A stretch of DNA of 64,000 bases. Source: Streptomyces sp. NBC_00443 (GTDB lineage: Bacteria; Actinomycetota; Actinomycetes; Streptomycetales; Streptomycetaceae). The translations under genes and the position numbers were made by a program. The DNA is taken from positions 5,704,001 to 5,768,000 of the forward strand of contig NZ_CP107917.1 of assembly GCF_036014175.1 (NCBI RefSeq), written 5' to 3'. Of this stretch, positions 1 through 9,127 are shown in pieces (the first letter of the stretch is position 1; each line of letters begins with the position of its first letter). Below the pieces are notes generated by a model. That model had not been told where the DNA came from. It worked only from the letters and a program-made list of their open reading frames with translations, and did no database searches.

Positions 1-911
1 GCCTCCGTCGTGCGGCCCAGTGCCGCCAGCGTCCGCCCCTGCCCCGCGAGCGCGGCCCGCTGGTCCGGGTCGAGGCGTACGGCCTCCTGGAAATGCCGCA
101 GGGCCACGTCCAGGTCGCCGCGCTCCCAGGCGAGCTGCCCGGCCCGTTCGAGATACGCCGCCCGCTCGGCCGGGGCCTCGGCGCCCGCCGCCGCGTCGGA
201 CAGCGCCACCGCCGCGTCCTCCCGCCAGCCCCGGTCCCGGTAGACGGCCGCCGCCCGGGCCTGCACCGCCGGGCCGGAGCGCAGCTCCAGCAGCCGGTCC
301 AGCGTCCGCTTGGCCGCCTTGTGGTCACCCAGCCCCGTGTAGGCGTCGATCAGCGGCGGATACGTCGTCCACCGCTTGCGGTCCGCCTTCAGCGCCGCCT
401 CGCCCCAGGTCCGCGCCGCGCCGAAGTCCCGCCGCGCGTTCGCCAGTGCCGCCATGCCGGCCAGCGCCTCGGCGTTCGGGTCCCGCTCCTTCAGCGACGT
501 ACGCAGCGCCTTCTCGGCCTTCGGGTAGTACTCCGGCTCTGCGGTGCGCCGCCCCTGTTCCACATACGCCGCGCCCAGCACCGCCCACGAACGGGCGTCC
601 CCCGGATGGGCCCGCAGATGCCTCTCCCGCTCGTCGATCAGCACCGCCAGATCGGGCAGCGCGGCCGGCACGCCCGCGGTGACCGCGGCGAGCGCCTGCG
701 CCCCCGGTGCCGGTCCGGGCGCCCGGGTCCCGCCCTGCCCCCACGGCAGCAGCACCAGCACCCCGCCGAGCACCGCGCACCCCGCCACCGAGGCGATCAG
801 CACCCGCCGCCGGTTGCGCGGCCGGCGGCCCGGCGTGCCCGGTACGTTCTCCGGCGCATCCTTCGAGGCGTCGGTCTCCAGGGCGCTGTTCCCCGCGGCG
901 CTGTTCTCCAT
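1..911 (-). CDS. TPR-repeat membrane-anchored protein, 3' part cut by window edge
   Basis: The reading frame opens at ATG 911 and runs off the left edge after about 303 codons. The first ~36 residues are polar and end in a basic patch (RRPRNRRR). A single hydrophobic segment follows at about 37-55, so it is probably a signal-anchor protein. The rest is alanine-rich helical sequence with degenerate tetratricopeptide units, such as WAVLGAAYVEQGR, GLGDHKAAKRTLDRLLEL and LEVALRHFQEAVRLDP-like stretches. TPR proteins are protein-interaction scaffolds; no enzymatic motif is seen. It is divergent from the FAD oxidase at 1021 with ~110 bp between them. The exact role is unknown. Confidence 0.75.
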   Translation of the reverse strand, partial: MENSAAGNSALETDASKDAPENVPGTPGRRPRNRRRVLIASVAGCAVLGGVLVLLPWGQGGTRAPGPAPGAQALAAVTAGVPAALPDLAVLIDERERHLRAHPGDARSWAVLGAAYVEQGRRTAEPEYYPKAEKALRTSLKERDPNAEALAGMAALANARRDFGAARTWGEAALKADRKRWTTYPPLIDAYTGLGDHKAAKRTLDRLLELRSGPAVQARAAAVYRDRGWREDAAVALSDAAAGAEAPAERAAYLERAGQLAWERGDLDVALRHFQEAVRLDPDQRAALAGQGRTLAALGRTTE

Positions 912-1020
912 GGCGCTCACTGTGCGTCAAGCCATGCGTCAATACGACGACCACACCCGTCCGAACCCGACCGCCGTACGCGGGGTTCACACCGATGGCC
1001 CCGAGTGCGACGCTGTGATC

Positions 1021-2421
1021 ATGAGCCGTACCGAAGCCGCACCCGACCAGGCCCGGGGTGACCTCACCGAGCGGCTGCTCGCGGGTCTGCCTGCCGAGGC
1101 CGTCCTCACCGACCCCGACGTCACGGCCGCCTACGCCAACGACATGGCCAGCTTCTGCCCGGCCGGCGCCCCCGCCGTCGTCGTCCTGCCGCGGACCGTC
1201 GAAGAGGTCCAGCACGTCATGCGCACCGCCACCGCCCTGCGCGTCCCGGTCGTCCCGCAGGGCGCCCGCACGGGCCTGTCGGGCGGGGCCAACGCCTCCG
1301 ACGGCTGCATCGTGCTGTCCCTGACCAAGATGGACCGCATCCTGGAGATCAACCCCGTCGACCGTATCGCCGTCGTCGAGCCCGGCGTCATCAACGCCGC
1401 CCTCTCCCGCGCGGTGGGCGAACACGGCCTGTACTACCCGCCGGACCCCTCCAGCTGGGAGATGTGCACGATCGGCGGCAACATCGGCACCGCCTCCGGC
1501 GGCCTGTGCTGTGTGAAGTACGGGGTGACCGCCGAGTACGTGCTCGGCCTGGAGGTCGTCCTCGCCGACGGGCGGCTGATGTCCACCGGCCGCCGTACCG
1601 CCAAGGGCGTCGCGGGATACGACCTGACCCGCCTCTTCGTCGGTTCCGAGGGCTCGCTCGGCATCGTCGTACGGGCTGTCCTGGCGCTGCGGCCGCAGCC
1701 GCCGCAGCAGCTGGTCCTCGCCGCCGAGTTCGCGTCGGCGGCGGCCGCCTGTGACGCCGTGTGCCGGATCATGGCCGGCGGGCATGTGCCGTCGCTGCTG
1801 GAGATCATGGACCGTACGACGGTCAAGGCCGTCAACGACCTCGCGCACATGGGGCTGCCGGAGACCACCGAGGCCCTGCTCCTGGCCGCCTTCGACACCC
1901 CGGACCCCGCCTCCGACCTCGCCGCCGTGGGCGCCCTGTGCGAGGCGGCCGGCGCCACCCAGGTGGTCCCGGCGGACGACGCGGCCGAGTCCGAACTCCT
2001 CCTCCAGGCACGGCGGTTGTCCCTCACCGCGCTCGAGGCCGTGCGCGGGGTGACGATGATCGACGACGTGTGCGTGCCCCGTTCGCGGCTCGGCGACCTG
2101 ATCGAGGGCGTCGAGCGGATCGCCGAGAAGCACCAGCTCACCATCGGGGTCGTCGCCCACGCCGGTGACGGCAACACCCACCCGACCGTGTGCTTCGACG
2201 CCGCCGACCCCGACGAGTCCCGGCGCGCCCGCGAGTCCTTCGACGAGATCATGGCCCTCGGCCTGGAACTCGGCGGCACGATCACCGGCGAGCACGGCGT
2301 GGGTGTCCTGAAGAAGGAGTGGCTGGCGCGCGAGATCGGCCCCGTCGGAATCGAGATGCAGCGGGGCATCAAGCAGGTCTTCGACCCGCTGGACATCCTG
2401 AACCCGGGCAAGCTGTTCTGA
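1021..2421 (+). CDS. FAD-linked oxidase, glycolate oxidase GlcD / D-lactate dehydrogenase type
   Basis: A 466-residue flavoprotein predicted to oxidise a 2-hydroxy acid such as glycolate or D-lactate. The N-terminal PCMH-type FAD-binding domain shows the typical VPQGARTGLSGGA segment near residue 80 and GTASGGLCCVKYG further on. The C-terminal FAD-oxidase domain carries HAGDGNTHP near 380 and GEHGVG near 422, and the chain ends in the family tail DPLDILNPGKLF. The open frame extends upstream to 544, but the family alignment begins at ATG 1021. The exact substrate cannot be read from sequence. It is convergent with the ssgG-like gene. Confidence 0.88.
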   Translation: MSRTEAAPDQARGDLTERLLAGLPAEAVLTDPDVTAAYANDMASFCPAGAPAVVVLPRTVEEVQHVMRTATALRVPVVPQGARTGLSGGANASDGCIVLSLTKMDRILEINPVDRIAVVEPGVINAALSRAVGEHGLYYPPDPSSWEMCTIGGNIGTASGGLCCVKYGVTAEYVLGLEVVLADGRLMSTGRRTAKGVAGYDLTRLFVGSEGSLGIVVRAVLALRPQPPQQLVLAAEFASAAAACDAVCRIMAGGHVPSLLEIMDRTTVKAVNDLAHMGLPETTEALLLAAFDTPDPASDLAAVGALCEAAGATQVVPADDAAESELLLQARRLSLTALEAVRGVTMIDDVCVPRSRLGDLIEGVERIAEKHQLTIGVVAHAGDGNTHPTVCFDAADPDESRRARESFDEIMALGLELGGTITGEHGVGVLKKEWLAREIGPVGIEMQRGIKQVFDPLDILNPGKLF

Positions 2422-2440
2422 TCCGTCCGTCCGGCACCGC

Positions 2441-2853
2441 TCACTGGGCGAGCAGCTGGTCGAGCGCGTCGTCGATCCCCAGCTGCCCGCCCTCAGTCCC
2501 CGGGGGCACCACCCGCAAGGTCCGCTCCAGCCAGGCCGACACCTGCGCCGCGGGTGCCTCCAGCAGCGCGTCCCCGTCCGGCGAACTCAGCGCCATCAGC
2601 ACCACAGTGCGGCCCTCGACCTTCGTCGGCCACACCCGCACGTCCCCGTGCCCGCACGGCCGGAACACCCCTCCACGAGCAGTTCGCGGGAGAACGTCCA
2701 GTGCACCGGGTGCTCGGAGTTGATGTGGAAGGCGATGTGGACGGCGAACGGATCGTCGCTGTGATAGCTCAACAGCGCCGGCACGCAGACGCTGCGCTCG
2801 GGCGACAGGATGAGCCTGAGCTCCAGTTCACGCTCGACGACGGTGTGATCCAT
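2441..2853 (-). pseudogene. ssgG: SsgA-like sporulation protein (SsgG-like), split by a one-base frameshift
   Basis: The start ATG is at 2853. The N-terminal frame (MDHTVVERELELRLILSPERS, ending in FSRELLVEG) and a second frame (FRPCGHGDVRVWPTKVEGR, ending DALDQLLAQ at 2441) together rebuild a complete ~137-residue SsgA-like protein, the normal length for this family. The join lies in a GGGG run at about 2668, where one extra G would restore the frame. SsgA-like proteins occur in sporulating actinomycetes and guide septum site selection and cell-wall remodelling in aerial hyphae. The ssgG assignment rests on remembered gene order beside the glycolate-oxidase-like gene. The frameshift may be a sequencing error or a real mutation. 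Confidence 0.8.
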
Positions 2854-3116
2854 GGCGTGCGTTCCTCTCTCGTGACGCGTACGGCCCTGTGTGGGCGGGC
2901 CCGTACGAGTGGAGAGGGAACGCGGGGGTCGACCATTACGCGGGTGCACAGAACTTTTTTCCGACCCTGCTCCCACGGCCGTACCGCACATGTGAAGCAC
3001 GTGTACGAGGTTGCCCGGAAAGGGGTGGGTCCTACGGGACTGGCGGTGGTTGTTGCGTCGGTCTGGTAGATGTGGAGGCCCCTATTTGACCCACGAGCAG
3101 ATACCGGACGACGGAC

Positions 3117-4655
3117 ATGAGCGCCCCAACCCCGGCCCCGGGTGACGACAGGCCCCGCGAAGGGTATTACCCGGACCCGTCCATTCCTGGATATGTCCGG
3201 TACTGGAACGGCGCCTCCTGGGTGCCGGGTACCAGCCGTCCGGCACCGACGGACGGCGAATCGCTCGCGCCGCCGCCCGGCGCGAACCCCGCCCTGCCCT
3301 CGGCCGGTTCGGTCGAGGAGACCGGCCCGCACTTCTTCGACGAGGAGCCGGTCCAGGGGGCCTCGCCGGCCGACGCCCAGCACGGCAGCCGGCCCGAGCC
3401 GGCGTCCGCCTGGGGCGCCGACCCGGCCCACCAGGCCGGCTTCGGCGGCGAGCAGGACCACCGCGTCTCCTGGGGCAACCCGCAGGAGCCCGACCCGAGG
3501 GACCCGCGCGCGGCGGCGGCCACGGGCGGCACCGCCCACCCGGACGGGCACGCCGCCCGCACGGACGGCACCGCCTCGATCCCGCCCGCCGAGCCGGACG
3601 CGCCCGACGGGGGGGTCGCCTCCGGTGACACGTTCATGATGCGCAGGCCCGTGAGGGAGTCCGGCGGCCCCGCCCCCGTCGACGGCACCATGGCCATCCG
3701 TGCGGTGTCCCCGCGCACGGGGCAGCAGGGCGGGGCGGCCGGGGCGCAGTCCGGAAGCACGGGCGCGTCCGCCGGTTCGGGCGCCGCACGTCCGGACGCG
3801 GAGCGCCCCTCCGCGGCCGGCGCCCCGCAGGGCCCCGGCTTCGGCGCCGGGAAGGCCGCCGCCGAACGGGCCCCAGTGGCCCAGGGACAGGCTCAGACCG
3901 CCGCCGGGGCCGCGGCTGCCGCCCAGGCCGCCACCGGCGCCCCCGCGGCCTTCTCCGGCCCGCAGCAGGCCTCCCCGAGCATCCCCCAGCAGTCCGGCGG
4001 ACCGCAGCCGGCGGCCGCGTCCGACACGCCTTTGACGTCGGGCTCCGGCGGCGGCCAGTCCTCCTGGGCGCAGCAGGTGCACCGGCTCGCGGGTCCCGGC
4101 GACGACCAGCCGGTCGCCCCGTGGAAGCCGGTGACCCTGGACCCGTTCCAGGCGGCCGCCATGCGTCAGGCCGCCGCCCGCCCCGCGGGCCTCGGCAAGC
4201 GGCTGGCCGCCCGGCTGCTGGACACCGTCGTGCTGGCCGCCGTCACCGCCGTGGCCGCCGTGCCGCTCGGCACCAAGGCGCTCGACCACGTCAACGACAA
4301 GATCGACGCCGCCAAGCTCTCCGGCGAGACGGTCACCGTCTGGCTGCTGGACGGCACGACCTCGGCGTATCTCGGCGTCATCCTGGCCGTGCTGCTCCTG
4401 TTCGGCGTGGTCTACGAGGTCCTGCCCACCGCCAAGTGGGGCCGCACGCTGGGCAAGAAGCTGCTCGGCCTGGAGGTGCGGGACATCGAGGCCCACGAAC
4501 CCCCGGTGTTCGGCGCGGCCCTGCGCCGCTGGCTCGTCTACAGCATCCCCGGCCTGCTCGCCGTCGGTGTCGTCGGCGTGCTGTGGTGCCTGTTCGACCG
4601 GCCGTGGCAGCAGTGCTGGCACGACAAGGTGGCGCGTACGTTCGTTGCGGGCTGA
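3117..4655 (+). CDS. DUF2510 and RDD-family membrane protein
   Basis: A 512-residue protein starting at ATG 3117. Residues ~15-40 form a DUF2510 module (GYYPDP, then YVRYWNGASW). A long low-complexity linker rich in Pro, Ala, Gly and Gln spans about 50-350. The C-terminal ~150 residues are an RDD domain with three hydrophobic segments and the GRTLGKKLLGLEVRD signature. RDD proteins are integral membrane proteins of poorly defined function; some have been linked to ion transport. The next gene is a second, shorter RDD protein on the same strand 89 bp downstream, so the pair probably arose by duplication and may be co-transcribed. Confidence 0.85.
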   Translation: MSAPTPAPGDDRPREGYYPDPSIPGYVRYWNGASWVPGTSRPAPTDGESLAPPPGANPALPSAGSVEETGPHFFDEEPVQGASPADAQHGSRPEPASAWGADPAHQAGFGGEQDHRVSWGNPQEPDPRDPRAAAATGGTAHPDGHAARTDGTASIPPAEPDAPDGGVASGDTFMMRRPVRESGGPAPVDGTMAIRAVSPRTGQQGGAAGAQSGSTGASAGSGAARPDAERPSAAGAPQGPGFGAGKAAAERAPVAQGQAQTAAGAAAAAQAATGAPAAFSGPQQASPSIPQQSGGPQPAAASDTPLTSGSGGGQSSWAQQVHRLAGPGDDQPVAPWKPVTLDPFQAAAMRQAAARPAGLGKRLAARLLDTVVLAAVTAVAAVPLGTKALDHVNDKIDAAKLSGETVTVWLLDGTTSAYLGVILAVLLLFGVVYEVLPTAKWGRTLGKKLLGLEVRDIEAHEPPVFGAALRRWLVYSIPGLLAVGVVGVLWCLFDRPWQQCWHDKVARTFVAG

Positions 4656-4744
4656 CCGCATACAGCAAAGGGCCCGGAAGATTCCGTACCCCGGACGGCC
4701 CCCCGCCGGATGCGGAGCCGCCCGGTTCGCGGTCGACTCGGGCC

Positions 4745-5425
4745 ATGAGCAGCGAACCGCCTCCCGGCCCCGGTCAGCAGCCCCCGGAAGACGATCCGTT
4801 CAAGAAACAGCCCCCGCCGGACGGGGGCTCGGGTTCGCCGTACGGTGATCAGCCGCCGTACGGCAGCCAGCCTCCGCCTCCCCCCGGCGGCCAGCCCCCG
4901 CCCCCCTACGGTGGCGGCGGCCCGTACGGCGGAGACCCGTACGGCGGCGGCGGTCAGCCCGCCGACCCGCTCGCCGGGATGCCGCCGCTCGCCGGCAGCG
5001 GCAAGCGCACGCTGGCCCGCATCATCGACATGATCCTGGTGGGCGTCGTCGTCTGGCTGCTCACGTGGGGATTCGGCGTCACCGAGTACGACGTGGACAC
5101 CGACAAGGTGGAGTACGGAAAGTCGTTCCTGCAGTCACTGGTCGCCGCCGTGCTCTTCATCGCCTACGACACCTACCTGACCGCCAAGACGGGGCAGACG
5201 CTCGGCAAGAAGCTGCTCGACATGCGGGTGGCCAACCTCGACAACGGGGCCACGCCCTCCGTGCAGACCTCACTGATCCGAGCGGCGGTGCTGTGGATCC
5301 CGTTCGCGTTCTGCTGCGCCTGCATCTGGACCGTGATCTGCGGTGGCTGGAGCTACTTCGACCGGCCCTACAAGCAGGGCCTGCACGACAAGTCCGCGAA
5401 GACGGTGGTGGTCAGCACCAGCTGA
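4745..5425 (+). CDS. RDD-family membrane protein with Pro/Gly-rich N-terminus
   Basis: A 226-residue protein. ATG 4745 was chosen because the upstream extension of this frame is antisense-like Arg-rich sequence inside the preceding gene. Residues 1-75 are Pro/Gly/Tyr-rich repeats (PYGGGGPYGGDPYGGG-like). Residues ~80-226 are an RDD domain starting GSGKRTLARIIDMIL, with hydrophobic helices and GQTLGKKLLDMRV. It follows another RDD gene. The Tyr/Gly/Pro tail resembles disordered cytoplasmic tails of actinobacterial membrane proteins. No enzymatic residues are evident. Confidence 0.85.
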   Translation: MSSEPPPGPGQQPPEDDPFKKQPPPDGGSGSPYGDQPPYGSQPPPPPGGQPPPPYGGGGPYGGDPYGGGGQPADPLAGMPPLAGSGKRTLARIIDMILVGVVVWLLTWGFGVTEYDVDTDKVEYGKSFLQSLVAAVLFIAYDTYLTAKTGQTLGKKLLDMRVANLDNGATPSVQTSLIRAAVLWIPFAFCCACIWTVICGGWSYFDRPYKQGLHDKSAKTVVVSTS

Positions 5426-5469
5426 CGCCGGCGCCGGCAACCGGAGTCGGTGCCGGCGGCCGGTGCACG

Positions 5470-5727
5470 TCAGGACTGGGTCAGGACAGGCTCCTCAGCC
5501 TGTTCCCGTTCGGTGCGGGCGGGCTTGCGCACCACCACCACGCGGGGCTTCTTGGGCATGGGTACCGTCATGGCGACCAGCAGCCCGAGCAGAAGCGCCG
5601 ATACGGCGATGACCGCGATCCCCACGCCCGAACTGGTCTGTGACAGCAGCAGCATGGCGAGCGTCGAGAAGATCACGGTGCACGAGCCGTAGGCGAGCTG
5701 TGCGGCAGTCGGACGAGGCATGATCAT
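5470..5727 (-). CDS. Small two-helix membrane protein
   Basis: An 85-residue protein read from ATG 5727 (MIMPRPTAAQ); ATG 5721 two codons later is an alternative start. Two hydrophobic segments (about residues 14-30 and 36-56) are followed by a basic, charged tail (PKKPRVVVVRKPARTERE). The longer open frame back to 5991 is not hydrophobic and is unlikely to be translated. It is convergent with the second RDD gene and divergent from the M6 protease. No domain is recognised. Confidence 0.6.
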   Translation of the reverse strand: MIMPRPTAAQLAYGSCTVIFSTLAMLLLSQTSSGVGIAVIAVSALLLGLLVAMTVPMPKKPRVVVVRKPARTEREQAEEPVLTQS

Positions 5728-6119
5728 CGTGTCCTCGGAATCAGGGGTGCACGGGGGTCTCGGCCTGGCTTTCCGCCGACGTCCGGGCGTTCCGCCATCC
5801 GACTCTAACGGCGTGCATGCCCGAGTGGAACAAACCGTAAGCGTGACCTGACCAACAGTGCCGGTGCACGGGGGGCGCACGGAGTCATCTCGTCCACCAA
5901 GTGGACGGCGGCACGCGCCCATTGTCGGAAAGGTCGTTGTCCGCTGAACGAACATCAACTCCGCATAATGCAATTGACCTGTCCAAGTCAAGGTCTGTTT
6001 TTTCTGCTTAACCTCTAGTCAAATGTCGTCACTTGACTACACGCGTTGATCAGGCGCACGCGGAGACTCCACGACCAGGACCCTTCCTTCCGCGTGCCCG
6101 GACGCGGGGGAGGAAGCAA
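5728..6119. other. Intergenic region upstream of the M6 protease, with TTGAC/GTCAA half-sites
   Basis: About 390 bp separate the small membrane protein from the protease start. No convincing ORF is seen; the short TTG-initiated frame at 6033 reads into the protease. Two inverted repeats built on the same core lie here: TTGAC...GTCAA at 5974-5991 and TAGTCAA...TTGACTA at 6016-6039, plus a T-rich run at about 5998-6004. This is the likely promoter and operator region of the protease. Confidence 0.5.
5974..6039. promoter_or_regulatory. Paired inverted repeats, putative operator
   Basis: TTGAC at 5974-5978 is inverted at 5987-5991 (GTCAA). TAGTCAA at 6016-6022 is inverted perfectly at 6033-6039 (TTGACTA) with a 10-bp spacer. 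The shared core and the position 80-145 bp before the protease start suggest a regulator-binding array. This is inference; the cognate regulator is unknown. Confidence 0.4.
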
Positions 6120-8468
6120 GTGACCAGTAGACCCTGGACGTTCCGAACGGCGGCAACCGCCGTCGCGCTCGCGACCGCAGCGGCCACGTTCTCGACCTTC
6201 GCGGTGGCTCAGGCCGACGAAGGCGCGCCGGCGGCGTCCGTCGAGCGGCATGACCCGGCGGAGCACACTCACGCCGACCACAACCTCGACGGCCCGATGA
6301 GCAAGACTCAGGAGGCGCAGCGCGAGGAGGCCCTGAACCAGCTCATATCCGGGCGGACCAAGGCCAAGAAGCGTGACGGCTCTCAGGTCGTCGAGCTCAA
6401 GAGCAAGAAGGGCGACAGCAAGTACGTCGAGCTGGGCCGCGAGAAGACCGACAAGATCTTCACGATCCTCGTCGAGTTCGGCGACAAGATCAGCGAGTTC
6501 GGCGGCACGGCCGGCCCGGCCCACAATGAGATAGCCGAGCCGGACCGCAAGAAGGACAACTCGACCGCCTGGCAGGCGGACTACAACAAGAAGCACTACG
6601 AGGACCTCTACTTCGGCACCGGCAAGAAGACCGAGTCGCTGAAGAAGTACTACGAGAAGCAGTCCTCGGGCCGCTACTCGGTCGACGGTGAGGTCACCGA
6701 CTGGGTCAAGGTCCCCTACAACGAGGCCCGTTACGGCAACAACGCCTGCGGCCAGACCAACTGCTCCAGCGTCTGGAACGTCGTCAGCGACGGTCTGACC
6801 TCGTGGGTCGCCCAGCAGAAGGCAGCTGGGAGGACCGACGCCGAGATCAAGGCGGACGTCGCGCAGTTCGACCAGTGGGACCGCTACGACTTCGATGGCG
6901 ACGGCGACTTCAACGAGGCCGACGGCTACATCGACCACTTCCAGATCGTGCACGCCGGTGAGGACGAGTCCGCGGGCGGCGGTGCGCAGGGCACCGACGC
7001 GATCTGGGCCCACCGCTGGTACGCGTTCGGCACCGACGCGGGTGCCACCGGCCCGGCCGGCAACAAGCTGGGCGGCGCGCAGATCGGCTCCACCGGCGTC
7101 TGGGTCGGCGACTACACCGTCCAGCCGGAGAACGGCGGCCTCGGGGTCTTCGCCCACGAGTACGGCCACGACCTCGGTCTGCCGGACCACTACGACACCC
7201 AGGGCGGCGAGAACTCCACCGGCTTCTGGACCCTGATGTCCTCCGGTTCCTGGCTCGGCACCGGCAAGAAGGAGATCGGTGACCTGCCCGGCGACATGAC
7301 CGGCTGGGACAAGCTGCAGCTGGGCTGGCTGAAGTACGACACGGCCAAGGCCGCGACGACGTCCGAGCACAAGCTGGGCCTCGCCGAGTACAACACCCGG
7401 CACAAGCAGGCCCTCGTGGTCGAGCTGCCCAAGAAGAAGGTCACCACCGAGATCGTCGCCCCGGCGCAGGGCGCGAACCAGTGGTGGAGCGGCAGTGGCG
7501 ACAACCTCGCCAACACGCTGACCCGTTCGGTGGACCTCACCGGCAAGTCGGCGGCCTCCCTGACGCTCGACGGCTGGTACGACATCGAGGCCGAGTACGA
7601 CTACCTCTACACCGAGGTCTCCACCGACGGCGGCGCCAACTGGACCGCGATCGACGGCACCGTCGACGGTGCGGCCCTCCCGAAGGACGCCAGCGGCAAG
7701 CCGGCGATCACGGGCACGGTGGACGCGTACAAGAAGCTGGCCTTCCCGCTCGACGCCTACGCGGGCAAGAAGATCGACCTGCGCTTCCGTTACCAGACGG
7801 ACGGCGGCGTGGCCCAGAAGGGCTTCGCGGCCGACCAGATCACCGTCACCGCCGACGGTACGGCCGTGTTCTCCGACAACGCCGAGGCCGCGGACGCCGC
7901 TTGGAAGACGAAGGGCTTCTCGCGCATCGGCGCGTCCATCACGGACGACTACGCGCAGTACTACATCGCCGAGAACCGTCAGTACGTGTCGTACGACAAG
8001 ACCCTGAAGACGGGCCCGTACAACTTCGGCTTCTCGACGACCCGTCCGGACTGGGTGGAGCACTACGCGTACCAGAACGGCCTGTTGATCTGGAAGTGGG
8101 ACACCTCCCAGGCGGACAACAACACCAGCAAGCACCAGGGTGTCGGCCTGATCCTCCCGGTCGACTCCCACCCGACGCCGTTGAAGTGGTCCGACGGCAC
8201 GCTGATGCGCAACCGCATCCAGTCCTACGACTCACCCTTCAGCACGTTCCGCACGGACGGCATGACGCTGCACAACGCGGACGTCGCGACCCGGATCCCG
8301 TCGCGTGCGGGGGTGCCGGTCTTCAACGACCACACCAGCACGTACTACAGCGCGGAGACCCCGACCGCGGGTGTCAAGATCACTGACACCAACACCAAGA
8401 TCAAGATCATCAAGGAGTCCAAGGATGGCTCGACGATCACGGTCGAGGTCGGCCGCGCGGTGAAGTAA
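6120..8468 (+). CDS. Secreted M6 family metalloprotease (immune inhibitor A-like)
   Basis: A 782-residue secreted zinc protease. GTG 6120 is preferred over the upstream TTG because GGGGGAGGA ends about 6 nt before it and a clean signal peptide follows (basic start, hydrophobic stretch to AVAQA). The zinc motif HEYGHDLGLPDH, of HExxHxxGxxH type, is encoded near 7159. C-terminal to it is a beta-rich, immune-inhibitor-A-like region. M6 proteases degrade extracellular proteins. The gene is monocistronic, with a long upstream regulatory region and a strong terminator at 8494-8529. Family assignment is firm; the natural substrate is unknown. Confidence 0.92.
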   Translation: MTSRPWTFRTAATAVALATAAATFSTFAVAQADEGAPAASVERHDPAEHTHADHNLDGPMSKTQEAQREEALNQLISGRTKAKKRDGSQVVELKSKKGDSKYVELGREKTDKIFTILVEFGDKISEFGGTAGPAHNEIAEPDRKKDNSTAWQADYNKKHYEDLYFGTGKKTESLKKYYEKQSSGRYSVDGEVTDWVKVPYNEARYGNNACGQTNCSSVWNVVSDGLTSWVAQQKAAGRTDAEIKADVAQFDQWDRYDFDGDGDFNEADGYIDHFQIVHAGEDESAGGGAQGTDAIWAHRWYAFGTDAGATGPAGNKLGGAQIGSTGVWVGDYTVQPENGGLGVFAHEYGHDLGLPDHYDTQGGENSTGFWTLMSSGSWLGTGKKEIGDLPGDMTGWDKLQLGWLKYDTAKAATTSEHKLGLAEYNTRHKQALVVELPKKKVTTEIVAPAQGANQWWSGSGDNLANTLTRSVDLTGKSAASLTLDGWYDIEAEYDYLYTEVSTDGGANWTAIDGTVDGAALPKDASGKPAITGTVDAYKKLAFPLDAYAGKKIDLRFRYQTDGGVAQKGFAADQITVTADGTAVFSDNAEAADAAWKTKGFSRIGASITDDYAQYYIAENRQYVSYDKTLKTGPYNFGFSTTRPDWVEHYAYQNGLLIWKWDTSQADNNTSKHQGVGLILPVDSHPTPLKWSDGTLMRNRIQSYDSPFSTFRTDGMTLHNADVATRIPSRAGVPVFNDHTSTYYSAETPTAGVKITDTNTKIKIIKESKDGSTITVEVGRAVK

Positions 8469-8493
8469 ACCGCATATATGCAGGTCAAAGCGT

Positions 8494-8535
8494 GATCGGC
8501 GGCAACCCCCTGGCGGGTTGCCGCCGATCGTGTTT
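8494..8535 (+). terminator. Rho-independent terminator after the M6 protease
   Basis: A perfect 15-bp stem (GATCGGCGGCAACCC at 8494-8508 with GGGTTGCCGCCGATC at 8515-8529), a 6-nt loop, then GTGTTT. It lies 26 bp past the protease stop. Confidence 0.85.
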
Positions 8536-8625
8536 AGGTGCACCCTGTGCTTCCGTTATTGACACCGGTTCCGGCGGCGGGACCGGCATCGACCCTTACA
8601 CCGACTCGCACGGGGGTGTGACCGC

Positions 8626-8970
8626 ATGGCCGCAGGAGGTTTCTGCAAGCTGCCGACCGGCAGCGTCGTGGTGGCGCTGAACCTGCCCAGACCCACCGCC
8701 GACGGCACGGGCTGCGTCCGTGTCCTCGTCCACGCCCACAACCGCGCCCGAGCCCTGACCAGGCTCCGCAACCTGGGCATGCGCGCCGTCTACCTGCGGG
8801 GCAATGCCGCCCCGCCGACCCCCGACGAGATCACGGCGGTCCTGCACCACCCCGACGGCCTGATATGGCGAACGGCACCTGACAACGGTGTCGCCATGGG
8901 CCCTGAGCTGGCGCAGGAGCTGTGGCACCCGATCAGGGCGCTGATGCGGAGACCTGCGGCGTCGGCGTGA
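8626..8970 (+). CDS. Conserved hypothetical protein, 114 aa
   Basis: ATG 8626 starts a soluble 114-residue protein (MAAGGFCKLPTGSVVVALNL...). It has no signal peptide or membrane segment. It is moderately basic with a mixed alpha/beta-like pattern, and the segments TRLRNLGMRAVYLRGN and PTPDEITAVLHHPDGLIWR suggest a small folded domain. Codon bias is typical of the neighbouring core genes. No family or function is recognised. It stands alone between the protease terminator and the convergent nicotinamidase gene. Confidence 0.6.
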   Translation: MAAGGFCKLPTGSVVVALNLPRPTADGTGCVRVLVHAHNRARALTRLRNLGMRAVYLRGNAAPPTPDEITAVLHHPDGLIWRTAPDNGVAMGPELAQELWHPIRALMRRPAASA

Positions 8971-9021
8971 GCGTCATGGCCCTGAGCCGCCTGGCTGAGT
9001 CGGCTGGGTCCGGCGGCGCCG

Positions 9022-9094
9022 ACAGGGGCGCGGGGCGGCATCGATATGCGGCTCCGCCGCACGGGCGCGACCGGCCACGACGTGCCCGCAGCCG
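9022..9094 (-). repeat. Dispersed intergenic repeat, copy 1 (inverted)
   Basis: Read on the minus strand, this segment (CTGCGGG..., GGTCGCGCCC, TGCGGCGGAGCCGCA, CCCCGCGCCCC) matches the plus-strand copy at about 22588-22669 and a shorter copy at 14188-14231. All three are intergenic, and the central GCGGC/GCCGC arms can fold into a hairpin. Confidence 0.55.
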
Positions 9095-9127
9095 ACTGAC
9101 GGCCGATCGCGGCACTCCCCGGAGCGG

